Shown piece by piece: positions 1 to 5,638 of a stretch of 5,699 nucleotides of DNA. Source of the stretch: JBBILU01 sp037444775 (GTDB lineage Bacteria; Patescibacteriota; Gracilibacteria; BD1-5; UBA6164); NCBI GenBank assembly GCA_037444775.1, contig JBBILU010000055.1, forward strand, positions 1 to 5,699, in the 5' to 3' direction. The number at the start of each line of letters is the position of its first letter. The first letter of the stretch is position 1. The position numbers and the translations under genes were made by a program. A model generated the notes under the pieces. That model was not told the origin of the DNA, ran no database searches, and saw nothing but the letters and a program-made list of their open reading frames with translations.

Positions 1-22
1 ATCAACACAAACAAGCATAAAT

Positions 23-136
23 GCAAACAATTTTACAAGCAGATTAACTGCTTTTACAAGCAGATTAACTGCTTTTGCAAAAGGATTAAAAGAAGTTGTA
101 AAAACTCCTTCTTTCGCAACAGTTTCTGTAGCCTAG
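23..136 (+). other. tmRNA tag-peptide reading frame (37 codons plus TAG)
   Basis: The frame begins at the resume codon GCA (23-25) and ends with TAG (134-136). It starts ANNFTSRLTA, repeats FTSRLTA, continues with a basic middle (AKGLKEVVK) and ends in the small hydrophobic tail ATVSVA. Ala-Asn at the start and a nonpolar end resemble known proteolysis tags, which are commonly about 8-35 residues, so 37 is at the long end. No TGA occurs in the frame, so the tag reads the same under the standard and glycine codes. The stop is TAG, readable by RF1, which fits a lineage where UGA is no longer a stop. The resume codon is assigned by similarity to ANN/AND starts, not by experiment. Confidence 0.85.
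31..76 (+). repeat. Perfect 21-nt tandem duplication inside the tmRNA tag
   Basis: Positions 31-51 are repeated exactly at 52-72, followed by a partial third copy (TTTT, 73-76). Each unit begins TTTTACAAGC and ends ATTAACTGC. Since 21 is a multiple of three, the frame is kept and the tag gains a second FTSRLTA heptapeptide. Identity is complete over both copies, which suggests a recent duplication or an assembly artefact. Confidence 0.95.
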
Positions 137-202
137 TTAGAACTAATAAATAGTTTTAGCTTGTAGCCTCCTTAGGGATGAGTGCCGACTGGCCTGCTAC
201 AA
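135..202 (+). other. tmRNA hairpin and pseudoknot-like region after the tag
   Basis: Positions 135-145 (AGTTAGAACTA) pair with 151-161 (TAGTTTTAGCT) as an uninterrupted 11-bp helix with two G-U pairs and a 5-nt loop (ATAAA). The tag stop codon overlaps the base of this stem. Immediately downstream, 161-167 (TTGTAGC) can pair with 196-202 (GCTACAA), enclosing a comparatively GC-rich segment (168-195) that could form a further helix. This position, just 3' of the tag, is where tmRNAs carry pseudoknots PK2-PK4. Pairings were found by eye, so the pseudoknot topology is tentative. Confidence 0.65.
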
Positions 203-447
203 ATTTTATAAAAATTTTAACTTTAGAAGTTTTATAGAATTATTAAATTAAAGTTTTCTTTTTTCAAGTTTTATGAGATTTTCCTTGAAATTAGAAATAT
301 TAATAAAATTTTATTTTAAGAATTTTTTGTTTGTTTTCTATTTTTAAAATTATCAAAACAAAATATGATAGTAAAATTATAAGTTTAGCCTTCTAAGACA
401 GGGGTTCGAATCCCCTTAGCTCCACCATAATTGCAAAACAGAATCGA

Positions 448-472
448 ACTTTTATTATTTAGAAATAAAAGT
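448..472. other. 9-bp hairpin just downstream of tmRNA CCA end
   Basis: ACTTTTATT (448-456) pairs perfectly with AATAAAAGT (464-472) across a 7-nt loop, starting 21 nt after the encoded CCA. No T tract follows, so it is not a classic terminator. It could sit in the 3' trailer that is removed when the tmRNA precursor is processed. The function is inferred from position only. Confidence 0.4.
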
Positions 473-486
473 CAAAATACAAAGAT

Positions 487-520
487 AAAAAATACCTTAC
501 TGAAAAGTAAGGTATTTTTT
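487..520. terminator. Strong bidirectional rho-independent terminator
   Basis: AATACCTTACT (491-501) pairs perfectly with AGTAAGGTATT (506-516) around a GAAA tetraloop. The stem is flanked by an A run on the left (487-492) and a T run on the right (515-520), so it can work in both directions. On the plus strand it ends the tmRNA transcript about 60 nt after CCA. On the minus strand it would stop readthrough coming from the hrcA side. Confidence 0.9.
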
Positions 521-555
521 ATTGTTAAACTATCTACTTTAACTACATAAAAAGA

Positions 556-570
556 GATAGTAAAACTATC
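556..570 (-). terminator. Small hairpin with T-rich tail at end of relic
   Basis: GATAGT (556-561) and ACTATC (565-570) form a 6-bp stem with a 3-nt loop. Read on the minus strand it is followed by TCTTTTT, and it overlaps the TAG at 566-568 that closes the unassigned relic. The stem is short and AT-rich, so this is a weak terminator candidate only. Confidence 0.3.
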
Positions 571-902
571 AAAATTTTACATTTAACCCACAGAGTAGTA
601 TTGCATATTCGAAAGAATTAAATATCAAAATATTCCTATCTATAAATAAAAAAGATAAGAATACTTCTATCGTCCCGTTTCAAATCCGACCAGTTTTGTT
701 AGATTCAAAACTTGGACTTAAAAACTCATAAAATTGTTCTAAATAATTATCTAAAAATGAGTTTAATAAAATTAACAGCTAAATCAAATTTATTTTCCAA
801 AAGTAAAGTATAAGCATTCAAAATACTGGTATAATCTCTTAAAGTCAGGAAAAATATGTTTAGAACTCTAAACAGATTTTTAAATAATTCCTCTAACAGC
901 AC
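566..902 (-). pseudogene. Unassigned, frameshifted protein relic downstream of hrcA
   Basis: Two adjoining open segments on the minus strand read like one protein split by a +1 shift. The upstream segment (TAA at 747-749, open well into hrcA's 3' end) contains RDYTSILNAYTLLLENKF and then DLAVNFIKLI. The downstream segment (TAG at 566-568) contains FLDNYLEQFYEFLSPSF, then a TGA-coded glycine in TGRIGNG, and ends LCGLNVKFG. Removing one base in or beside the T tract of CATTTTTAG (minus strand, about 752-758) joins KLI directly to LDNYLEQ. I do not recognise the family. The N-terminal side overlaps hrcA in another frame and the hrcA terminator hairpin, and no clear start codon or ribosome site is seen. 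It is therefore more likely a relic than a working gene, but a chance open frame is not excluded. From 571 to 850 nothing else is visible on either strand. Confidence 0.4.
850..874 (-). terminator. hrcA transcript terminator
   Basis: Read on the minus strand, TGTTTAG and CTAAACA (868-874 and 857-863) form a 7-bp stem with a 4-nt loop, followed by TATTTTT (850-856). It begins 5 nt after the hrcA stop codon, the usual place for the end of this operon. The stem is AT-rich, with four A-T pairs beside three G-C or G-containing steps, so its strength is uncertain. Confidence 0.55.
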
Positions 903-1575
903 TTGTGTTAAAACTATAATTCATTTTCAAACTTCAAAGAATTCAAATATATCAAACTTCAGAGTCGATAATAATTTTTTTCAAAATAATAGAATAGTCT
1001 TTTAAAAAAGGCAAAATATTTTCTTCTCAAATAAAAATATTTAATCAATTATTTAAAGGAAATTCTTTAATAAAATTCATAAAATTGAATTTATCTTCAA
1101 ACATTGAAACTATTTTTAAAATATCATCTCATACTTTTTTATGATTTCTTTCCAAAAATTTAGAAATTCAAGAATATTCTATAATATGTTTTTCTGGAAC
1201 TATAAAAAAAGCAATTTCATTTGTAGTTTTTGCTAATTCTAAAGATATTTTGTGAACATAATCAGATAATTCTCTGAAATTATTTTTTTCTCAATTTATA
1301 TTTTTTTGTTGTAAAAAATATTCTGGTGTTTTTTCCATCAAATAATTAACAAAAACTCTCAAACCTTTTGATGTTGGGAGTCTTCAAGCTGAATTATATG
1401 GCTGGTAAATTAATTCTAATTTTTCCAATTTTGCCATATCATTTCTAACTGTTGCTGAACTTACTCACAAATTATATCTTTTTAAAAGTAATTTGCTTCA
1501 AAGAACTTCTCAAGTTTCTATATATTCATCAACAATTATTTTTAATATTTCAATATTTCTTTGATTTAATGACAT
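880..1575 (-). CDS. hrcA: Heat-inducible transcription repressor HrcA, short form
   Basis: HrcA is a dimeric DNA-binding repressor that holds heat-shock (chaperone) operons off by binding CIRCE operators. Read with TGA as glycine, this is a 231-residue protein. Residues 1-60 match the winged-helix domain, with YIETGEVLGSK (18-28), a DNA-reading segment SSATVRNDM (39-47) and the family signature SAGRLPTSKGLRVFV from residue 62. The C-terminal part has the ligand-domain end motif GILGSLKMNY (211-220), equivalent to the usual G-x-x-G-P-x-R-M-x-Y. Twelve of 14 glycines are TGA and all family-invariant ones fit. The usual length is about 340 residues, so the middle region is about 100 residues shorter and the tail after MNY is brief. 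The ATG at 1573-1575 gives the start expected for the family. It lies 2 nt after the glycosyltransferase stop, so the two genes are likely co-transcribed. No CIRCE operator and no dnaK, grpE or dnaJ occur in the window. Confidence 0.93.
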
Positions 1576-1577
1576 AC

Positions 1578-2657
1578 TTATATGCTTTTAATAATTTTTA
1601 TTAACTCTGTAGTAGAATTTTCTGGAGAATATTTTTCTTGTAATTCTGTATAATCTACTTTTTTTCTTCAGAAATTTATAAATTCTTTTATTGCTTCAAC
1701 CATATCAATTGAACTAACTGGAGAAAAATAATCAATATGACTTCACATTATTTCTTTAATTTGTTTGATTGAACTTGCTAAAATAGGAACTTCTTGAGAA
1801 ACACTTTCAGTTAAACAAAAAGGAAAAGATTCATAGAGAGTTGGACACAAACTTCAAATAGATTGCTCATAAAAATGAATTCTATCAATTTCTTTTACAT
1901 CTCACATAAAAATTATTCTATCTTGTAAAGATTCTTCAATAACTTTTTTTCTATAATTTATATCTTCTGTTAGGTTTTGATCAAGAACAACTAGATTAAT
2001 TTCAACTTTTTGTTTTTTTAATTTTGCAAAAACATCAATAATTCTATCAAGATTTTTATTATTTCAGTTTCAACAAGAATAAACAAAAAATTCTCACTTT
2101 ATATTATTTTTTATTTTCACATCTACTATATTTTGTCATTCTTCTAATTTTTTCTTTTTTAAAGTAAAAAAAGGATGCAAAATTTCTACTTTATTTTCAG
2201 AAATATTTAATTTTTCATTTAATTCAATTTTTGTTTGTTGTTCAAAACAAATAACTTTTCTAGCTTTTTCAAGAGCTTTTTCTAAAAAAATATCGTCTAT
2301 AAATTTTTCTAGAAAATTTCTTTTGCTTTGATAATGAAGCTCTTTTAACTCTGGAACAAACAAAACAAAATTTCATTTATAAAAAAGAGGTTTTTTATGT
2401 GTGAAAAAAATCATTGCATAATTGTCATCTTTTTTTAGTTTTTGGAAAAAAGTTATTTGTTCTTTTAAACTTCAAGGTTTTTCATTTATTTTTTCTATAT
2501 TTACCGAATGTCAAAAATGACTTTTTGTATGTGAATTAAGATAAACTGTATACAGATGTTCTTTATCAGTTTCTATTAATTTTTGCACCAAAATTGCCAC
2601 AAAAGTAGAATATGGATCTTGTGCCTTTAAAAATCTTAAATCTAAACCAATTTTCAT
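1578..2657 (-). CDS. GT4-type (GT-B fold) glycosyltransferase
   Basis: This predicted 359-residue enzyme transfers a sugar from a nucleotide-sugar donor to an acceptor, probably in cell-surface glycan synthesis. It is cytoplasmic or peripheral, with no signal peptide or membrane span. The N-terminal half (1-180) starts MKIGLDLRF and carries the segment ARKVICFEQQTKIELNEKL, typical of the linker before the second Rossmann domain. The C-terminal donor-binding half has CGNGNNKNLDRIIDVFAKL (from C195, with the expected basic K201) and the GT4 EX7E motif LYESFPFCLTESVS (E276, E284), followed by PILAS. Eleven of 12 glycines are TGA. Read with the standard code, only fragments appear, for example 2136-2363. 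The start ATG (2655-2657) lies about 27 nt downstream of the predicted transcription start, without an evident Shine-Dalgarno sequence. The first gene of the operon with hrcA. The acceptor and sugar cannot be told from the sequence, and pairing with hrcA may be only positional. Confidence 0.88.
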
Positions 2658-2670
2658 ATTTTTATTATTA

Positions 2671-2700
2671 TTGAATATTTTATTTGTTTCATTATATTAT
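2671..2700 (+). promoter_or_regulatory. Divergent promoter candidate for the YggU relic
   Basis: TTGAAT (2671-2676) is followed by TATATT (2693-2698, 16-nt spacer) or TATTAT (2695-2700, 18-nt spacer). Its -10 box would overlap that of the opposing operon promoter, so the two could compete for polymerase. A start near 2706 precedes the relic's ATG (2728) by about 20 nt. Confidence 0.4.
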
Positions 2701-2719
2701 AAAAACCTAATTTTAACAA
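2691..2719 (-). promoter_or_regulatory. Promoter for glycosyltransferase-hrcA operon
   Basis: On the minus strand TTGTTA (2714-2719) and TATAAT (2691-2696) are separated by exactly 17 nt, the ideal sigma-70 spacing. A second overlapping TATAAT lies at 2696-2701. Transcription would begin near 2684, leaving a leader of about 27 nt before the ATG. In such AT-rich DNA chance matches are common, but both boxes and the spacing are good. Confidence 0.6.
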
Positions 2720-2727
2720 ACTTTTTT

Positions 2728-2952
2728 ATGAATATAAAAGATTATTTGCAAAAATATGAAAAAATAGCTTATTTTCAAAATTAAAGTTACCCCAAAGTCA
2801 GCAAAAAAAATAGTTTTTTAATATTATGGATGATTGAACTTTGAAAATAAGAATTAAAGCAGTTCCAGAAAAATGAAAATCTGATAAAAAATTAATAAAT
2901 TTTTTTAGCAGAAGAGTCTTGAGTAAAAAAATAACAAATAAAAATAATTACA
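2728..2952 (+). pseudogene. Decayed YggU/DUF167-family gene
   Basis: YggU/DUF167 proteins are small (about 90-100 residues), conserved and of poorly known function. Reading through three frames gives one recognisable protein: MNIKDYLQKYEKIAYF from the ATG at 2728, then KIKVTPKSAKKIVF, then NIMDDGTLKIRIKAVP with EKGKSDKKLINF, then LAEESGVKK and QIKIIT. The order and spacing match the family pattern KVTPxSxK, DGxLKIRIxAxPxxGKA, LIxFLAxxxGV, IxIxSG. Two glycines are TGA. Each junction needs removal of one T, in the runs at 2772-2775 (T4), 2814-2819 (T6) and 2900-2906 (T7), so each is a +1 insertion. A TAA at 2932-2934 interrupts the last segment, and the expected SG-T-S-K tail is unrecognisable. 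The mutations are multiple and the end overlaps the neighbouring relic, so this looks dead, though its promoter region seems intact. The family call rests on motif memory without a search. Confidence 0.75.
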
Positions 2953-3123
2953 ATTTTAAAATAGGTTTTTGTCATTCAAATCAATATAATTTTACATATC
3001 ATTTCAAAAATCATAAGCAATATTTATTTAAAAGACATTCTTCACACTTTTCTGACTTTATTTTATTATGAAAATTTTTTTCAAGTATAAATCCATCATT
3101 TCATTTTTTACTAGAATTAAATT
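2948..3123 (-). pseudogene. C-terminal relic of a radical SAM/SPASM-like protein (copy A)
   Basis: The frame ending at TAA (2948-2950) reads IKSEKCEECLLNKYC, then LGFLKGYVKLYGFEG, and ends QKPILKL, with TGA as glycine. This is the CX2CX5CxG auxiliary iron-sulfur motif followed by a Y-x4-G-x-E tail, as in the intact gene at 3491-4456 (CKNCLYYNGCQGIWKEY, ending in IIKL). Only about 60 residues of homologous C-terminus are left. The frame is open up to 3193, but above 3124 that DNA belongs to the next relic. No radical SAM core is present. The neighbouring YggU relic abuts or slightly overlaps its 3' end on the other strand. It could not act alone; it is a remnant of a tandem duplicate. Confidence 0.72.
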
Positions 3124-3499
3124 TTAACAAAATTCTTCAAATCAAAAAATATCAATATATTGAATATAAACTCAATCACACTTTTCTAGAAATTTACAAC
3201 TTTTACATTTATCAAAATACATCTTTTATAATCTATCTCAAGAGAAATCATATTTAAAATTAGTTTTCTCTCATTTTATTTATAATAGTGCTTTTTGATT
3301 CAGCACTTTTTTTTAAATTATCCTCATAAATATAATTAGGAATGTTTTCTATGATGATATTATTATATTTGTATATCTCTGAAAAACTAACTAAATTTTT
3401 TTATTTTCAATATAGCCATCTGGAATAGTATAAACCATTTTTATATAATATCCTAAATAAGTAAAAGTAGTAACTATATTTGAAATATTTTTATAATTT
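3124..3499 (-). pseudogene. C-terminal half relic of a radical SAM/SPASM-like protein (copy B)
   Basis: Three pieces in order on the minus strand correspond to the C-terminal half of the intact radical SAM neighbour. The first (to about 3397) reads VTTFTYLGYYIKMVYTIPDG, ending ENKKI and a stop. A shift in an A7 tract leads to the second (3260-3391), VSFSEIYKYNNIIIENIPNY, equivalent to the neighbour's LRITFDSVPACIFY but without its cysteine. The third (3124-3222) contains FDKCKSCKFLEKCDGVYIQY and then IDIFGFEEF, the CX2CX5CxG motif and tail, with TGA as glycine. Two frame changes and stops separate the pieces, and there is no CX3CX2C radical SAM site: the DNA upstream is the end of the intact gene at 3491. 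The N-terminal half was therefore deleted, plausibly by recombination between tandem paralogues. Confidence 0.72.
3287..3314 (+). terminator. Rho-independent terminator on plus strand
   Basis: AGTGCT (3287-3292) pairs with AGCACT (3302-3307) across a 9-nt loop, followed by eight T (3307-3314). The T run lies on the plus-strand side, so it would end plus-strand transcripts, such as one from the YggU promoter that runs antisense through both radical SAM relics. It lies inside relic B's coding DNA on the other strand. Confidence 0.55.
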
Positions 3500-4456
3500 T
3501 ATAATTGAATTAAACTCTTTATTTCAAAACCTATCTACATATTCTTTCCAAATTCATTGACATCCATTATAATATAAACAATTCTTACAATTATCAAACT
3601 TTATCTTTAATTCATTTGTTTTTTGATCTTTCCAGTCAAAATACCTATTTTGATTTATATTTGAAATTTCTTCTATATGATCCTTATCTTCTCAAATAAA
3701 CTTTTCTGCTATATATTCTGAATTTTTAAATCACAATTTGTAAAAAATACAAGCTGGAACTGAATCAAAAGTAATTCTTAAATCTGATTTAAGAGAAAAA
3801 ATAATTAAATTTTTTAAATGAGGCAAAAAATCTGTATAACTTAACTCTAAGTCTTGTTTATCTTTTTCAGAAAAGAAAAATCTATTCCATAAAAAATTTA
3901 TTCTTATGTCTTTTATTTTTTTAACTGTATAAAAAAATAAACATGTTTTTAAAATATCTTGATTATTAATTTTATTTAAAACAATATTTATTGAAAGTGG
4001 AGATTGTAAAAATCAATGTTTATATAAAATATTAAAATTATCTATTGCTTGTAATTTTCTTTCAAAACCTCATGGAATTTGAGTAATATAATCTTCTGTT
4101 TCTGAATTATGTGAATGAATAGAAATATTTACTCTGGTGACTCAAGATTTAACTAATTTCTCAGCTTTTCCAAAATGAGAAAATATCATAGCATTTGTAA
4201 TAACATTTATTTGTTTAAATCAGTTATTTTTTGCTTCTCAAATAATCTCATAAATATGTGGATGAATGGAAATATCTCATCACAAAAATCAAATAGAATT
4301 GTATCAAAGTACAGAATATTTTTCTATTTCTTGTTTAACTCATTCTTTTTTTGTAATTTCTTTTTCATATAATCAAACACTAGCACTCATACAAAATCTG
4401 CATTTATTATTACAAGCTTTTCAAATATTTATTTCTATGTGTTTAATATTATTCAT
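3491..4456 (-). CDS. Radical SAM protein with SPASM/twitch-like C-terminal domain
   Basis: Radical SAM enzymes use a [4Fe-4S] cluster and S-adenosylmethionine to make a 5'-deoxyadenosyl radical. In this predicted 321-residue protein the cluster site is KACNNKCRFC (C15, C19, C22; CX3CX2C). A GGD motif (59-61, GGE in most relatives) would contact the SAM amino group. Barrel signatures follow: INVITNA, VTRVNISIHS and INIVLNK. The C-terminus has C236 (in VPACIF) and CX2CX5CQG (C290, C293, C299) with the tail IWKEYVDRFGNKEF, enough ligands for one auxiliary cluster, as in twitch or reduced SPASM domains. Sixteen glycines are TGA. The protein is cytoplasmic, with no signal peptide. It is preceded by its own extended -10 promoter candidate and followed by relic B. 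SPASM/twitch enzymes often modify peptides or activate other enzymes, but the substrate here cannot be assigned. Confidence 0.88.
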
Positions 4457-4483
4457 ACTATCTATATTTTTTTAAGGACAAAA

Positions 4484-4510
4484 ATTATATCAATTCAACC
4501 ATTACTTCAA
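4484..4510 (-). promoter_or_regulatory. Promoter candidate for the 3491-4456 radical SAM gene
   Basis: On the minus strand a TATAAT (4484-4489) is preceded by TGA, giving the extended -10 form TGnTATAAT. A weak -35, TTGAAG (4505-4510), lies 15 nt upstream. Transcription would start near 4477, about 20 nt before the ATG. The 139-nt gap between the two radical SAM genes otherwise holds only the palindrome at its upstream end. Confidence 0.45.
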
Positions 4511-4579
4511 TATTTTATGTTTATTTTAAAAAAATCTACAGAATATATTTCAAAGACAAAATCAATTCATTATTATAAT

Positions 4580-4599
4580 TTAACATAATATTATGTTAA
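4580..4599. repeat. 20-nt perfect palindrome at stop of radical SAM gene
   Basis: TTAACATAAT and its exact reverse complement ATTATGTTAA meet without a spacer. The right arm contains the TAA stop (4596-4598) of the gene at 4596-5615. As RNA it could fold only with a small loop, and no T run follows it on the minus strand, so it is a poor terminator. As DNA it resembles a site for a dimeric protein. No partner is known. Confidence 0.6.
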
Positions 4600-5615
4600 G
4601 AAATAACAAAAGTATGAATTATATTTTGTATAACTTCTTCTTTTGAAAAAAGTATTTGTTCTTTATAAAAACCTAAACAATAATCATTATATTTACATTT
4701 TTGGCATTCTTCAAATTTCTTTTTTTCTCACCAAAGTTTTTTATAAGAGTCTAAACTAGAAAAATTAACTTTATTATTCATAGTATCATTCTTTAATTTT
4801 TTCAAATTTTGATACTCTAAATTATATTCTGGGTAATTTAAAATACAAAGTGGTGGTGAAGTATAATGAAAATCTGGAAAAAAATTATTCTTTTCACAAA
4901 AAGCAATTATATCTTTAATCAAATTAATTTGATATGAAGAAAAATGTAATAAAACTAATTCTTTATTTTTTACAGCATATCAATTTGCTTGAACAAATCA
5001 AAAAGATATTTTTTTCATTTTTGACTTTTTTCATCAAACAGAAAAATTATATTCTCTTATAAAGTCCATAAATCAATTATTTTTGAGAAATATTACATGT
5101 TCTAAAATATATGGTAAATTAACTTTTGTAATAACAATATTAAGATAAATTCATATTTTTTTATCTAAATTATTTATTTTTATATAAGATATCCATTCAA
5201 CAAAATCTTCTATTGTATATAATATTCATAATTCTGTATTAATATTTTTATTGCTTGAGTGTTGAGCTAAAAATATTTCATCAAGTCAAGCATGTATATA
5301 ATCCAAAATAAGTGATTTTTTCTTAAAAAGAATAGTTCAATTTGTCTGAATTTCTACTTTTCATATTCCAATCGATTTTGCTAATGCAATATAATGTACT
5401 AAATTTTTATTTAATGTTGGTTCTCATCAAGAAAAAGAAAGTATTAAGTTGGATCTTTCTTTTCAAGAATATTTCTTTAAAAGTTGCAGTATTTGATAAA
5501 TGATTTCTTTATTACTGACATCTTTTTCTCAATAATTATTTGTTTGTAAAACATTACAAAATTTACATTTCCAATTACATTTATAGGTAACTCTAATAAT
5601 TTCATTTATATACAT
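4596..5615 (-). CDS. Radical SAM protein, SPASM/twitch-like, divergent paralogue
   Basis: This predicted 339-residue radical SAM enzyme has the cluster site YKCNWKCKFC (C13, C17, C20) and a canonical SAM-binding SFSGGEPTL (GGE at 63-65), where both glycines are TGA. Further barrel segments are VEIQTNGT, LDEIFLAQHS and LNIVITKVN. The C-terminal domain has C257 (in PPLCIL) and CX2CX5C (C304, C307, C313) followed by LGFYKEQ, so one auxiliary cluster can be built. Its last residues (SKEEVIQNIIH) depart from the YxxxxG-E-PI tail of the other array members, so the substrate or partner contact may differ. Fifteen glycines are TGA. The ATG (5613-5615) places the cluster cysteines close to the N-terminus, as usual. 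It starts 23 nt after the stop of a further radical SAM gene, so the two are probably co-transcribed. No signal peptide or membrane span is seen. Confidence 0.87.
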
Positions 5616-5638
5616 TTTCTATTTTTTGTAAAAATATT

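Larger units (their letters stand above)
1..427 (+). ncRNA. ssrA: tmRNA (transfer-messenger RNA), 5' end outside window
   Basis: tmRNA rescues stalled ribosomes: it enters as an alanyl-tRNA mimic, then supplies a short message encoding a degradation tag. The 3' end is diagnostic. A 5-bp T stem (400-404 with 412-416) encloses the loop TTCGAAT (405-411), followed by the acceptor strand TTAGCTCC, A and an encoded CCA ending at 427. Upstream lies an open tag frame (23-136) starting with GCA and AAC, the usual Ala-Asn beginning. It is followed by an 11-bp hairpin and pseudoknot-like pairings (135-202). The order tag, pseudoknots, T arm, CCA means a one-piece tmRNA, not the permuted two-piece form. 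By analogy with known tmRNAs, roughly the first 60-70 nt, with the 5' acceptor strand and D-loop region, precede the window. The stretch 203-390 is nearly all A/T, so the RNA is longer than the about 360 nt of E. coli. The class is secure; the internal fold is inferred by eye. Confidence 0.93.

Noticed and set aside
671..692. A comparatively GC-rich patch (CGTCCCGTTTCAAATCCGACC) with a tRNA T-loop look.
   Set aside because: The putative T stem does not pair on either strand and no acceptor or anticodon arm can be drawn. The patch falls inside the unassigned relic's frame.
2826..3257. A 143-codon plus-strand frame (with TGA as glycine) starting MDDGTLKIRIKA.
   Set aside because: Only its first 25 or so residues are YggU-like. 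After 2907 it leaves the family frame, and most of the rest is antisense to radical SAM relics with clear cysteine motifs on the minus strand.
3287..3307. A possible CIRCE operator for HrcA.
   Set aside because: CIRCE has GCACTC on the left and GAGTGC on the right; here the arms are the other way round. A T8 tract follows, so it is annotated as a terminator.
4175..4475. Two plus-strand open frames of about 65-70 residues rich in Phe, Ile and Ser.
   Set aside because: They lie antisense to the radical SAM core of the 3491-4456 gene, whose motifs are clear, and have no homology features.
4526..4570. A 14-residue minus-strand peptide (MNGFCLGNIFCRFF) between two radical SAM genes, considered as a RiPP precursor.
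   Set aside because: It is very short, has no leader, no ribosome site and no repeated or conserved core. Start-to-stop frames of this length are expected by chance.
880..5615. Reading TGA as tryptophan (Mycoplasma/Spiroplasma code).
   Set aside because: It would put Trp in the invariant glycines of HrcA and in the radical SAM GGE motif. TGG already supplies Trp at sensible sites.
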